Below, one piece after another: positions 6,125 to 12,632 of a DNA stretch of 12,632 bases. How positions within the stretch are numbered: position 1 is the first letter of the stretch; each line of letters begins with the position of its first letter. This DNA comes from Collinsella sp. (lineage in GTDB: Bacteria > Actinomycetota > Coriobacteriia > Coriobacteriales > Coriobacteriaceae). The position numbers and the translations under genes were made by a program. The stretch lies in assembly GCA_014871545.1 (NCBI GenBank), contig WGSR01000020.1, positions 1 through 12,632 of the forward strand, in the 5' to 3' direction. Below the pieces are notes generated by a model, which saw nothing but the letters and a program-made list of their open reading frames with translations, was not told where the DNA came from and made no database searches.

Positions 6125-6790
6125 TTAGCCGTGGTATTCACCGTTGTATTGGATCAACGTTAGATCTTCCACGCCGTCGAGTGCGCGGATAGCGTCAGCA
6201 TAGGGCATATCCACGCCGTCCGAGAACACCTCGGCGGCCATTTCGACCTTGTCGCCGCGCATAGTCTTGGACTTAACGGTGAACTTGGTGCGCCCAAACG
6301 CACGCACGATATCGTCGCCAGTGGTCTGGCCCGTGTAGTGGATGACCATCATGTACACGCGCGCCTTGTCCTGGTGGCTCGCAAAGCCGGCGATCATCAC
6401 CACGATGACCACGGCCGTGAGCGCCACGAGCGCGTACATGCCGGCGCCGGCCGTAATTCCCGTGGTAATGGACCAAAACAGATACAGCAGGTCGAGCGGG
6501 TGCTTAACCGACGTACGGTAGCGGACGATAGACAGAGCACCGACCATACCGAGCGAGATGACCACGTTCGTCGAGATCGCGAGCGTGACCATGCAGGTGA
6601 GCACGCACATGCCAACAAGCGTCACGGCAAAGCTACGCGAATACACCACGCCGGTAAAAAAGCGCTTGTAGACGTAATAGATCAGGATGCCCATGGCGAG
6701 CGCCACGAGCAGCGACAGGCCGATCTTGGCAGGATCGACCTGGCCAAACGCCTCCAAAACGGAGTTCTTAAAAAAGTCCCTGGTGCTCAT
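6125..6790 (-). CDS. DUF4956 membrane protein
   Basis: This 221-residue membrane protein matches DUF4956. Hydrophobic segments lie at about 21-41, 52-72, 76-90 and 101-136. The conserved core GMVGALSIVRYRTSVKHP (81-98), followed by DLLYLFWSI, is characteristic. A soluble C-terminal region of about 80 residues (144-221) with alternating charged and beta-forming residues probably faces the cytosol. DUF4956 genes are commonly found beside VTC-domain polymerases, from what I know of these families, but the function is unproven. A role in moving or anchoring polyphosphate at the membrane is my inference. The gene starts 3 nt after the stop of the VTC gene, with AGGGG about 12 nt before the ATG, and is the last gene of the operon, followed by a hairpin. 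Confidence 0.88.
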   Translation of the reverse strand: MSTRDFFKNSVLEAFGQVDPAKIGLSLLVALAMGILIYYVYKRFFTGVVYSRSFAVTLVGMCVLTCMVTLAISTNVVISLGMVGALSIVRYRTSVKHPLDLLYLFWSITTGITAGAGMYALVALTAVVIVVMIAGFASHQDKARVYMMVIHYTGQTTGDDIVRAFGRTKFTVKSKTMRGDKVEMAAEVFSDGVDMPYADAIRALDGVEDLTLIQYNGEYHG

Positions 6791-6793
6791 GGT

Positions 6794-7585
6794 CTAAATA
6801 TCCCCTCGGTTCCCAAAATCCGATTCCCAATAGTTAAATCCGCGCAGGTAGGCGGTCTTGTCATAACACAGGCAGTACTTAGAGACCGCCGTGAGTTCGG
6901 CCGCGCCCGGCGGCACCAAATCGCGCACCAGCTGCGGGCAAAACTCCGTAAACTTGACCTCCATCACCAGCTTGCCGGGCTCCAGGACCGGCAGCGCGGG
7001 CAGCGTCACGTCAAAGATATCGAAGCTTCCCACCGCGGCACGCACGTTCATGTCAAACGTGATGCGCACGGTGCCCTCATCCATCACCCACGGCTCGCGC
7101 TCGTAGTCCACGATGGTCCGCGGGCGCATCATGTTGCAGATGCACTCGATGTAGAACTCGCGGCAGAGCGGATAGGGACTCCTCAGCAAAAAGCCGTAGT
7201 CGCCAGCCAGAATCTGCTCAAACTCGCCGCGCGTAAGCGGCGCGTCCTCCTTGTGGATCCAGCTGCCGTACTTCTTTTTGCGCTCAAGCTTAATCACCTT
7301 GTCGCTGCCGTTATAGATGCGCACGCGATACTTTTTACGCATGAGAATGCCGGCGTCTTTTTCCTCGTAGGCCGAGTTGCAGTAGTCGTCAAAATACAGG
7401 CTGCGAATGGTGTAACCGCCCGCCCGCGCATGCTTGTCCAGTTTAAAAACCGGCGCCATGCGACAGGCAAGCGCGGCGTGCTCGCCCTCGTTAATGAGAT
7501 ATTTGAGCTCATGGCGGTAACGCTCCTGCGTGGCACGCACAGGCGGAGCCGCCAAGCGCTCAAGCAGCGCGCTAGCCCTCCTCAT
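6794..7585 (-). CDS. VTC-domain polyphosphate polymerase
   Basis: This 263-residue protein belongs to the VTC/triphosphate-tunnel family, whose yeast member Vtc4 makes polyphosphate from ATP. The tunnel motifs occur in order: RYRHELKYLI (22-31), IRSLYFDD (60-67), RKKYRVRIYN (83-92), KLERKKK (99-105), RPRTIVDYER (154-163), RITFDMN (174-180), MEVKF (208-212) and SKYCLCYDK (235-243). Basic residues lining the tunnel and the metal-binding Glu209 are all present, so activity is likely. It has no SPX domain and no membrane segment of its own. Membrane attachment would come from the adjacent DUF4956 protein. The ATG at 7585 overlaps the end of the CotH gene by 14 nt and has GGAGG 6 nt upstream, so translation is coupled. 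The substrate (ATP or another phosphate donor) is inferred from the family. Confidence 0.9.
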   Translation of the reverse strand: MRRASALLERLAAPPVRATQERYRHELKYLINEGEHAALACRMAPVFKLDKHARAGGYTIRSLYFDDYCNSAYEEKDAGILMRKKYRVRIYNGSDKVIKLERKKKYGSWIHKEDAPLTRGEFEQILAGDYGFLLRSPYPLCREFYIECICNMMRPRTIVDYEREPWVMDEGTVRITFDMNVRAAVGSFDIFDVTLPALPVLEPGKLVMEVKFTEFCPQLVRDLVPPGAAELTAVSKYCLCYDKTAYLRGFNYWESDFGNRGDI

Positions 7586-9341
7586 ACGTGTCCTCCACGA
7601 CCTTACCGTCGTCTTGTACGTAAAAACACTTCATGCCGTACTGTTTACCATCGTCGGTAACGTAATAGTCAAACGCATCTTGCGTATAGCCGTCGGAGTT
7701 GGTGGCGCGCACGCGTGCAAAATACTGACCGGCATCGGGTGCATCGCAGGTCACCTCGGGAAGCAGCACGTCCTCGGCCTTAAAGACCACGTCGCTTATG
7801 GCATAGTCGCGCGCAAGCTCTACGGTGTAGCGAATGTCGCGCGCCTCAAAGTCGTAGGACGCATCCCAGTTAATGCGCAGTTTACCGTTATCGATCTGCG
7901 GCACGCCGATGTAGAACGGCATGGGCTTTTTAAAACTCTCGCGAAAGCTCTTGTAGTTCTCCTCGATCTCGGAGGGAATCGCCGCGGCGATCCGCTCGTA
8001 TTGGTCCTTGGTGACAGGCAGATTGTCGATATCGGGCGAAGCAAAGACCAGGGATTCAGTCACCTCGCGGTAGTGCTTGATCATCTTGGCCAGACGTTCC
8101 TCGGTCAAATACGAGCGCAAGTCCTTGACGGCACGGTCGAGTTCGCTGCGGAACGACTTGCTACGTAGCGCACGATTGAACAGTGCGTTGCCCCAGTAGT
8201 TGCTTGCGCCGCGCTCCCAGCTCGCGTAGTCCGAAAACCCGGTAAGAGAAAGCTCCAGCTTACGCAGCATGCCATCGTTGTCCCAATCTAAAAAGAACCA
8301 GGTATTTGAGTTGAGCGGGCTGTACAGATAGCAGTTGCGGTTCTGCGTATCGCAGTTGCCCGTCAGGATCTGAAACGCCAACCAATAGACCAGATTCTCG
8401 GTATCAAAGTAGGTGTCGAGCACGTCATCGATCTTTTGCGATTCGTCGTTGAGTGCATCGAGCATCTCGATGAGCTTGGTGTGGTCCGAATCGCCCTTAA
8501 TCTCGAGCCTGCCCTCAAAGCTTGCCTGGTTGTAGTCGGGGTCGTCAGCAAGCTTAATGGTATCCTCGTAGCGATGGAAATCAAAGCTGTTCACCTTGTA
8601 CAGATGCCCGCTCTTATCCAGGCCATGTGCCTTAAGCGCCGTCTTGTTGAGCTGTTCAACCTGCGTAAACAGGCCGTAGTCCTCAAAGGTGTCGTTGGAC
8701 TTTTCGGTCTGGTCGCACACCCACAGATGCACAAACTGCGTGCGCAGGCCCATCATCTGGGGAATCCCGCGGATAAGGTCGTAGGCCATCTTGTTGCGAA
8801 AACGCATACCCTCGCCCATGTGCTTGTTGAGCGCAATCGCGCGCTGTTGGCGCCAGCTACCCTTGCCCTTTTTGAGCTCAACCTTGTAATTCTTTTGCGA
8901 GTTCATGCTCGACGTCTGGCCACGCACCTGCACGGTAGCATTGGGCGCTTCCTCGCCATAGCCAACCTCACCGGCCACCGGGCCGTCTTCGTCGCCCGCC
9001 TGCAAAAGCCCCATTACCTGATAGCGCGTCACGCCCATGTCGGCGTAGTCATACACCGAGTACGTATTGATCTCGGCCCAGCTATGATCGGTGTTCTCGG
9101 AGCTGTTACCGCGCGAGACCGTCAGGTACATGGTCACAATGCCCGAGTCGTCGTAGACCTCGTACAGCTCGTCCTTATCGCGCAGGTGCTTGGACTGGTC
9201 GGAGGCCTCGGCCTTTTTAATCTTGCCCTGCTTTTTGACCTTTTTAGTCGAGGATTCGTCCTGAGACGAGCAGCCCGAAAGCAACAGCGCGCCGGCAGCC
9301 GCCTCGATCAGGCAGCGGCGAGACATCAACTTATCGATCAT
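7572..9341 (-). CDS. CotH-kinase family lipoprotein with C-terminal beta-sandwich domain
   Basis: The 589-residue product is a predicted surface lipoprotein. Positive residues (SRR, 7-9), a hydrophobic stretch and the lipobox LSGC place the lipid-bearing cysteine at 24, followed by a Lys-rich linker (32-43). The CotH kinase domain (about 68-470) shows VRGQTS and QKNYKVEL (139-156), YGLFTQVEQ (222-230), GNCDTQNRNCYLY (328-340) and WDND (353-356). The aspartates 331, 354 and 356 fit the catalytic and metal-binding positions of spore-coat CotH, an atypical protein kinase. The last 115 residues (GKLRINWDAS...YFARVRATNSDG) look like a fibronectin type III fold. The start at 9341 is chosen because GGGGAGG is 5 nt upstream. 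The longer frame to 9497 merely reads through pelG and would bury the signal peptide. It overlaps pelG by 11 nt and the VTC gene by 14 nt. Substrate unknown; an extracytoplasmic target is inferred. Confidence 0.9.
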   Translation of the reverse strand: MIDKLMSRRCLIEAAAGALLLSGCSSQDESSTKKVKKQGKIKKAEASDQSKHLRDKDELYEVYDDSGIVTMYLTVSRGNSSENTDHSWAEINTYSVYDYADMGVTRYQVMGLLQAGDEDGPVAGEVGYGEEAPNATVQVRGQTSSMNSQKNYKVELKKGKGSWRQQRAIALNKHMGEGMRFRNKMAYDLIRGIPQMMGLRTQFVHLWVCDQTEKSNDTFEDYGLFTQVEQLNKTALKAHGLDKSGHLYKVNSFDFHRYEDTIKLADDPDYNQASFEGRLEIKGDSDHTKLIEMLDALNDESQKIDDVLDTYFDTENLVYWLAFQILTGNCDTQNRNCYLYSPLNSNTWFFLDWDNDGMLRKLELSLTGFSDYASWERGASNYWGNALFNRALRSKSFRSELDRAVKDLRSYLTEERLAKMIKHYREVTESLVFASPDIDNLPVTKDQYERIAAAIPSEIEENYKSFRESFKKPMPFYIGVPQIDNGKLRINWDASYDFEARDIRYTVELARDYAISDVVFKAEDVLLPEVTCDAPDAGQYFARVRATNSDGYTQDAFDYYVTDDGKQYGMKCFYVQDDGKVVEDTYEEG

Positions 9342-10875
9342 CAGAACCTCCCCAATGTTTTTGGAACAGGCGAACCACCATACGTTCAAACGCACTGCGC
9401 GGATCACCGCCCACGCGCTTGTCCTCGTAGCGTTGCTCAACACGGTCGAGCACCCGGCCAAGTTCGGTAAACCAGCCCGTCTTGTCAGTAGCCACAATGG
9501 GCTGCTGGCTCAGGATACGATACGGCAAGTTGGCGGTATAGGTATCGAGCCGCAGCAGCGCCACGATAAAAAACACCGCTGCACCCAACAAAAAGCCAAA
9601 GCCGTAAAACTGCTGCGGCAAGAGCAGAGAAACGGCAGTCGCCAGCCCGGCCACATCGGCAAACAGCCCCGAGGCCAGCACGGCCCCCTTGTAGTCGGTA
9701 AAGTACAACAAGATGAGCAACACCGTATTGCCCACGGCATACAGGCCGTAGCCCACGCACAACGTGCGAAAATACCCGTGCATCAGGTTATTAAAGCCCA
9801 ACGGTAGGGCCGACAGCACCGTGGTCTCGAGCGAGATGACCGCTGCCGTCACAAACAGCTGCTTGAGCGCACAAAACCGCAGTTCTCGGTTGAGCGTGGC
9901 AAGCATTTCCTCCTCGGCCACCACAATGTCGCCCACCACGCCGCCGTCGTTGAACAGGCTGTAGTAGTCGCGGTAGCGCGGATAGAAATTGACCTCGACC
10001 GAGACCACAAAGTTGACGGACGTGACCAGGATCGTCAAAAACGCGATGAGCGCCGGCACATCGTGGTAGGGCGCACCATAAAACAAGCCCTTGACCTGCA
10101 CGCCAATGGGACCGGCCCAAATTATCACCAAGTGCGCAAAGAGACCCAGGTTGGTAAACAAGCCCGTGAGCGCCAGCGGAATAAACTGATCGAGCCACTG
10201 CAAAAAGAGCCAGGGGCTGCGTTCGCTCTGCGGAAAATATCGGTACAGCAGCACCACGTCCCAGGCGAGCATGACGCCGTAGCCCAGAGCAATTGACGTC
10301 AACAGGCCCTCGACCGGCGGCAGTCCCAGCGCCAGCGCGGCCAGGGCGCACAGGCACGCCACGCCAATGGCAACCGCAAAGCTGCATAGGATACCGCGGT
10401 AATCCTTGATGGCCGTGAGGTAACTCATGCCGTTCCAGTTGACGATCATAATGTTAAACAGCCACAGGCACAGCAGTCCCTGCAGCAGCGTGGCGCCCGA
10501 GAACAGCAAAAAGACGCCGTAGAGCACGGTGCCCGCAACGAGCATGATGGCATTAGACCCCCAAAACGAAGGCAGGATCTCATCCTCGCGCTCGGCAAAG
10601 AGCATGTCGGCCAAAAAGCGCGTGACCGGCATAGAGAAAAAACTCGTGAGCGTGAGCGACGCCAGCAGCGTATAGGTCACCATGCACACCAGCAAGTCCT
10701 GGTTGGCTCGGCCCACGCCCCACAGACCGCACAGCACCAAGATACCCACCTGGAGCAGCACGCCCAACAGCATGGGGCCCGTGCACACAATGCCGGCGTA
10801 GCCGTAAGCGCGCATCGTGGCAAACAGACCCTTACGCCTAAACAGGCGCTTGAGCTCAAAACCGATTCCGGCCAC
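9331..10875 (-). CDS. pelG: PelG-like exopolysaccharide exporter
   Basis: This is a polytopic inner-membrane protein of 514 residues with about twelve hydrophobic segments, the length and topology of PelG, a flippase-like member of the MOP superfamily. It opens with the family signature AGIGFELKRLF (2-12). Other family-typical stretches are SFFSMPVTRFLAD (about 78-90), NWNGMSYLTAIKDYRG and VEVNFYPRYRDYYS. PelG moves the growing Pel polymer across the cytoplasmic membrane in a complex with PelD, PelE and PelF. The start is GTG at 10875, which gives the usual N-terminus; GGGGAG straddles the end of pelF just upstream. It begins 3 nt after the pelF stop. No outer-membrane pelB or pelC gene is present here, as in known Gram-positive pel operons. 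Confidence 0.93.
   Translation of the reverse strand: MAGIGFELKRLFRRKGLFATMRAYGYAGIVCTGPMLLGVLLQVGILVLCGLWGVGRANQDLLVCMVTYTLLASLTLTSFFSMPVTRFLADMLFAEREDEILPSFWGSNAIMLVAGTVLYGVFLLFSGATLLQGLLCLWLFNIMIVNWNGMSYLTAIKDYRGILCSFAVAIGVACLCALAALALGLPPVEGLLTSIALGYGVMLAWDVVLLYRYFPQSERSPWLFLQWLDQFIPLALTGLFTNLGLFAHLVIIWAGPIGVQVKGLFYGAPYHDVPALIAFLTILVTSVNFVVSVEVNFYPRYRDYYSLFNDGGVVGDIVVAEEEMLATLNRELRFCALKQLFVTAAVISLETTVLSALPLGFNNLMHGYFRTLCVGYGLYAVGNTVLLILLYFTDYKGAVLASGLFADVAGLATAVSLLLPQQFYGFGFLLGAAVFFIVALLRLDTYTANLPYRILSQQPIVATDKTGWFTELGRVLDRVEQRYEDKRVGGDPRSAFERMVVRLFQKHWGGSDDR
9347..9353 (-). promoter_or_regulatory. Ribosome binding site that fixes the CotH lipoprotein start
   Basis: On the minus strand GGGGAGG lies 5 nt before the ATG at 9341, inside the 3' end of pelG. 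It is the best ribosome binding site near this junction and puts the signal peptide at the true N-terminus. Confidence 0.8.
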
Positions 10876-10878
10876 CGG

Positions 10879-12306
10879 CTACTCCCCCTCTCTGGGCAGG
10901 TTAAACGCACGCGCCGTCTCGTCGTACAGCGCGCGATAGTTGGCGAGCATCTGCTCGTGCAAGAAGTACGTGGCAACGCGACGCTGGCCGCGCTCCCCCA
11001 TCTCAATGCGACGAGCGCGGCTTGTGCACATGCGTTCCATGGCATCGGCCAAGCCCTTGCGATACATTGGCGGCGTCACAAAACCCGCCACGCCAAAGTC
11101 GTCGCCCGGGGCGCCTTCGAGAAGCTCGCGACAGCAGCCCACCTCAGTCGTCACGCAGGGACGGCGCGCTGCAAGCGACTCCAGCACGCTGAGCGGCTGG
11201 CCCTCGGAGATGCTCGTCAAAATGGTAAAGTCGAGCTTTTCCATGTACTCGACCACGTTGACGCGGCCGGTAAAGATCAGGTCGCGCACGCCCAGGGTTT
11301 CGACCAGCGCGTGGCACTCGGCGCCGTACTCCTCGTCGTCCACGCCACCCATGATGTGCAGGCGCACCTTGGGCAGGCGCTCGTGCAGCTCAAAGAAGGC
11401 ATAAATCATGGTCTTGACATCCTTGATGGGCGCCAGGCGCACCACCGCGCCAATGTCCACCCAGCCGTCATCGATCTTTAAGGGAATATCCTTAAAGCGA
11501 TCGAACTGGATGCCGTTGGGGATGACCAGGCATTTGTCCGCATCGCAGCCCATATCAATCTGCGTCTTGCGGGCGTTATGGAACAAACTCGTCACGCGGA
11601 AGGCGCAGCGGTAAATCTCCTCCGAAAGCAGGTAGAAAAAGCGAATCCAGCGGTCCTTAAACGACGGCACCACCCAATCGGCGCGAATGATCTCTTCCTC
11701 GCGCTCGCGGGTATAGATGCCATGCTCGGTCAGCAGCACCGGCGCATGGTGAACGCTTGAGCCCAGGCAGGCGAGCAGGCCACCGTAGCCGGTCGAGATG
11801 GCATGGTACACATCGGCCACCGGCACCTCGCTGCCCAACAGGTAGAGCACGGGCAGCAACATGGAGCGCATGGTGTGGAATGCATCGGCAAAGGGCGTGT
11901 AGGGATACTCGGCCAGGCACACATCGCGAAAGATATCCATAAACGTGCGGCTCTGCAAAAACGAGAGCGGATGCACGCGACGGCGGTGGAAGATATCGAA
12001 TAACACGTCCCAGTCCGGATTGGAGAGCGACACCAGACGGCGTAGCGCCTCACGCTCACGGTCGTTAAAACTGGCTTCGTGCTGCTCGCCCGAAAGCCGC
12101 AGGGCATCGTCCAGGAACACCTCGTGCACCTCGACCACGTTGCTGGGCAGCTCGTAGACAAATTTGCCGCGGTCGGCAGCATGCGCGCCAATCACCCACA
12201 GCACGAACTCGTGCTCGGGCATGGCCTGGATATAGCCATGCATCCAGGTAGATACGCCGCCGTGCACATAGGGGTAGCAACCCTCGAGTACCAAGCAGAT
12301 TCTCAT
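10879..12306 (-). CDS. pelF: PelF-like glycosyltransferase (GT4 fold)
   Basis: This cytosolic family-4 retaining glycosyltransferase of 475 residues would polymerise the Pel-type polysaccharide from UDP-activated amino sugars. Diagnostic blocks are LEGCYPYVHGGVSTW (7-21), TEHGIYTRERE (193-203), IPNGI (262-266), VVRLAPIKD (288-296) and the donor-binding E-x7-E segment SISEGQPLSVLE (365-376, Glu368 and Glu376). These are distinctive for PelF within GT4, and the length matches the family. The ATG at 12306 overlaps the stop of the preceding gene in an ATGA arrangement, and pelG follows after 3 nt. In Pseudomonas the product is a partly de-N-acetylated, cationic GalNAc/GlcNAc polymer. What this organism makes cannot be read from the sequence. 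Confidence 0.94.
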   Translation of the reverse strand: MRICLVLEGCYPYVHGGVSTWMHGYIQAMPEHEFVLWVIGAHAADRGKFVYELPSNVVEVHEVFLDDALRLSGEQHEASFNDREREALRRLVSLSNPDWDVLFDIFHRRRVHPLSFLQSRTFMDIFRDVCLAEYPYTPFADAFHTMRSMLLPVLYLLGSEVPVADVYHAISTGYGGLLACLGSSVHHAPVLLTEHGIYTREREEEIIRADWVVPSFKDRWIRFFYLLSEEIYRCAFRVTSLFHNARKTQIDMGCDADKCLVIPNGIQFDRFKDIPLKIDDGWVDIGAVVRLAPIKDVKTMIYAFFELHERLPKVRLHIMGGVDDEEYGAECHALVETLGVRDLIFTGRVNVVEYMEKLDFTILTSISEGQPLSVLESLAARRPCVTTEVGCCRELLEGAPGDDFGVAGFVTPPMYRKGLADAMERMCTSRARRIEMGERGQRRVATYFLHEQMLANYRALYDETARAFNLPREGE

Positions 12307-12632
12307 CTGTCGCCACCCTCCTTGCGCTCGATCGTCAGGGTCTTATCATTTGCCTTGAGCAGATACAGATTGCCCGTAAGGTGCGTTAGTTCGCCACCCG
12401 TCACCGCACCTGGCTCGCCATTATTGGCGCGGAACATGAGCCACGCCTCGTCGTGGAAATTGCCCAGACTGAGCGTCCAGGCATCCGCGCTGGTATCCAT
12501 GCCCACCGTCACCGACGAAAAGCGCTGGATGGCGCCCGAGCATTCCGAGCCGGTCTGGCGACGCAGGCCGGGCGCAAACTTGGTAAGCCAGTCCAGGTAG
12601 TCGGTCAGGCCGCCCTTGTAGACCTCCCAGCC
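12303..12632 (-). CDS. 3' end of a gene upstream of pelF, possibly PelA/DUF2194-like
   Basis: The frame is open from the right edge of the window to TGA at 12303, giving the last 109 residues. It begins GWEVYKGGLTDYLDWLTKF, includes PGLRRQTGSECSGAIQRF, and ends with a beta-rich tail (WTLSLGNF...WLMFRANN...GNLYLLKA). The gene's true start lies outside the window. It overlaps pelF by ATGA, so it belongs to the operon. The pattern of an Arg-x-x-T helix followed by a small beta-sandwich resembles the C-terminus of PelA-type (DUF2194) deacetylase proteins, and such a gene precedes pelF in Gram-positive pel operons. The catalytic part is not visible, so the assignment rests on position and a weak resemblance. 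Another extracytoplasmic protein is possible. Confidence 0.6.
   Translation of the reverse strand, partial: GWEVYKGGLTDYLDWLTKFAPGLRRQTGSECSGAIQRFSSVTVGMDTSADAWTLSLGNFHDEAWLMFRANNGEPGAVTGGELTHLTGNLYLLKANDKTLTIERKEGGDR

Noticed and set aside
6338..7660. A 440-codon plus-strand open frame opposite DUF4956 and VTC genes
   Set aside because: His/Arg-rich composition typical of an antisense shadow spanning two well-supported genes.
8436..9470. A 344-codon plus-strand open frame opposite the CotH gene
   Set aside because: Antisense to a recognised lipoprotein kinase gene; no independent support.
9342..9497. A 52-residue N-terminal extension of the CotH protein
   Set aside because: It reads pelG in another frame, has no ribosome binding site, and would place a signal peptide and lipobox in the interior.

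Overview
The window comes from a GC-rich, Gram-positive-type (monoderm) actinobacterium. A gut Coriobacteriia member such as Collinsella is my best guess, from gene content and codon style only; no rRNA or marker gene is present. Every convincing gene except the first lies on the minus strand. I see no tRNA, rRNA, CRISPR array, insertion sequence or phage gene.

Layout from left to right. (1) Bases 105-449 (+) encode a small ModE-type winged-helix regulator. It faces the next gene across a 75-nt near-palindrome with perfect 23-bp arms (490-564). (2) Bases 583-1593 (-) encode a cystathionine gamma-synthase-like protein that appears to have lost the PLP-anchoring residues, so it is probably a pseudoenzyme. 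A strong intrinsic terminator ends only a few bases before its start codon. (3) Bases 1603-5946 hold a sucrose-use module. A LacI-family repressor (4905-5885), a sucrose-type PTS EIIBC (3321-4721) and a GH32 sucrose-6-phosphate hydrolase (1672-3213) are all read leftward. Two copies of a 14-bp LacI-type operator precede the PTS gene and a third, related site precedes the repressor gene. (4) Bases 5958-6124 are non-coding and end in a hairpin after the next operon. (5) Bases 6125-12632 hold the right-hand operon, read leftward: the 3' end of a probable PelA/DUF2194-like gene, pelF, pelG, a CotH-kinase lipoprotein, a VTC-domain polyphosphate polymerase and a DUF4956 membrane protein. Successive genes overlap or are separated by 3 nt, so they are almost certainly co-transcribed and translationally coupled.

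How the genes work together. In the sucrose module, the PTS would import and phosphorylate sucrose and GH32 would split sucrose-6-phosphate into glucose-6-phosphate and fructose. EIIA and fructokinase must come from elsewhere. In the large operon, PelF (cytosolic glycosyltransferase) and PelG (polytopic exporter) are the core of Pel-type exopolysaccharide synthesis. The outer-membrane Pel parts would not be needed in a monoderm. The operon then continues into three phosphate-polymer or phosphotransfer genes (CotH, VTC, DUF4956). My inference is that the cell couples exopolysaccharide export to polyphosphate synthesis and to extracytoplasmic phosphorylation. This is the most interesting feature of the window.
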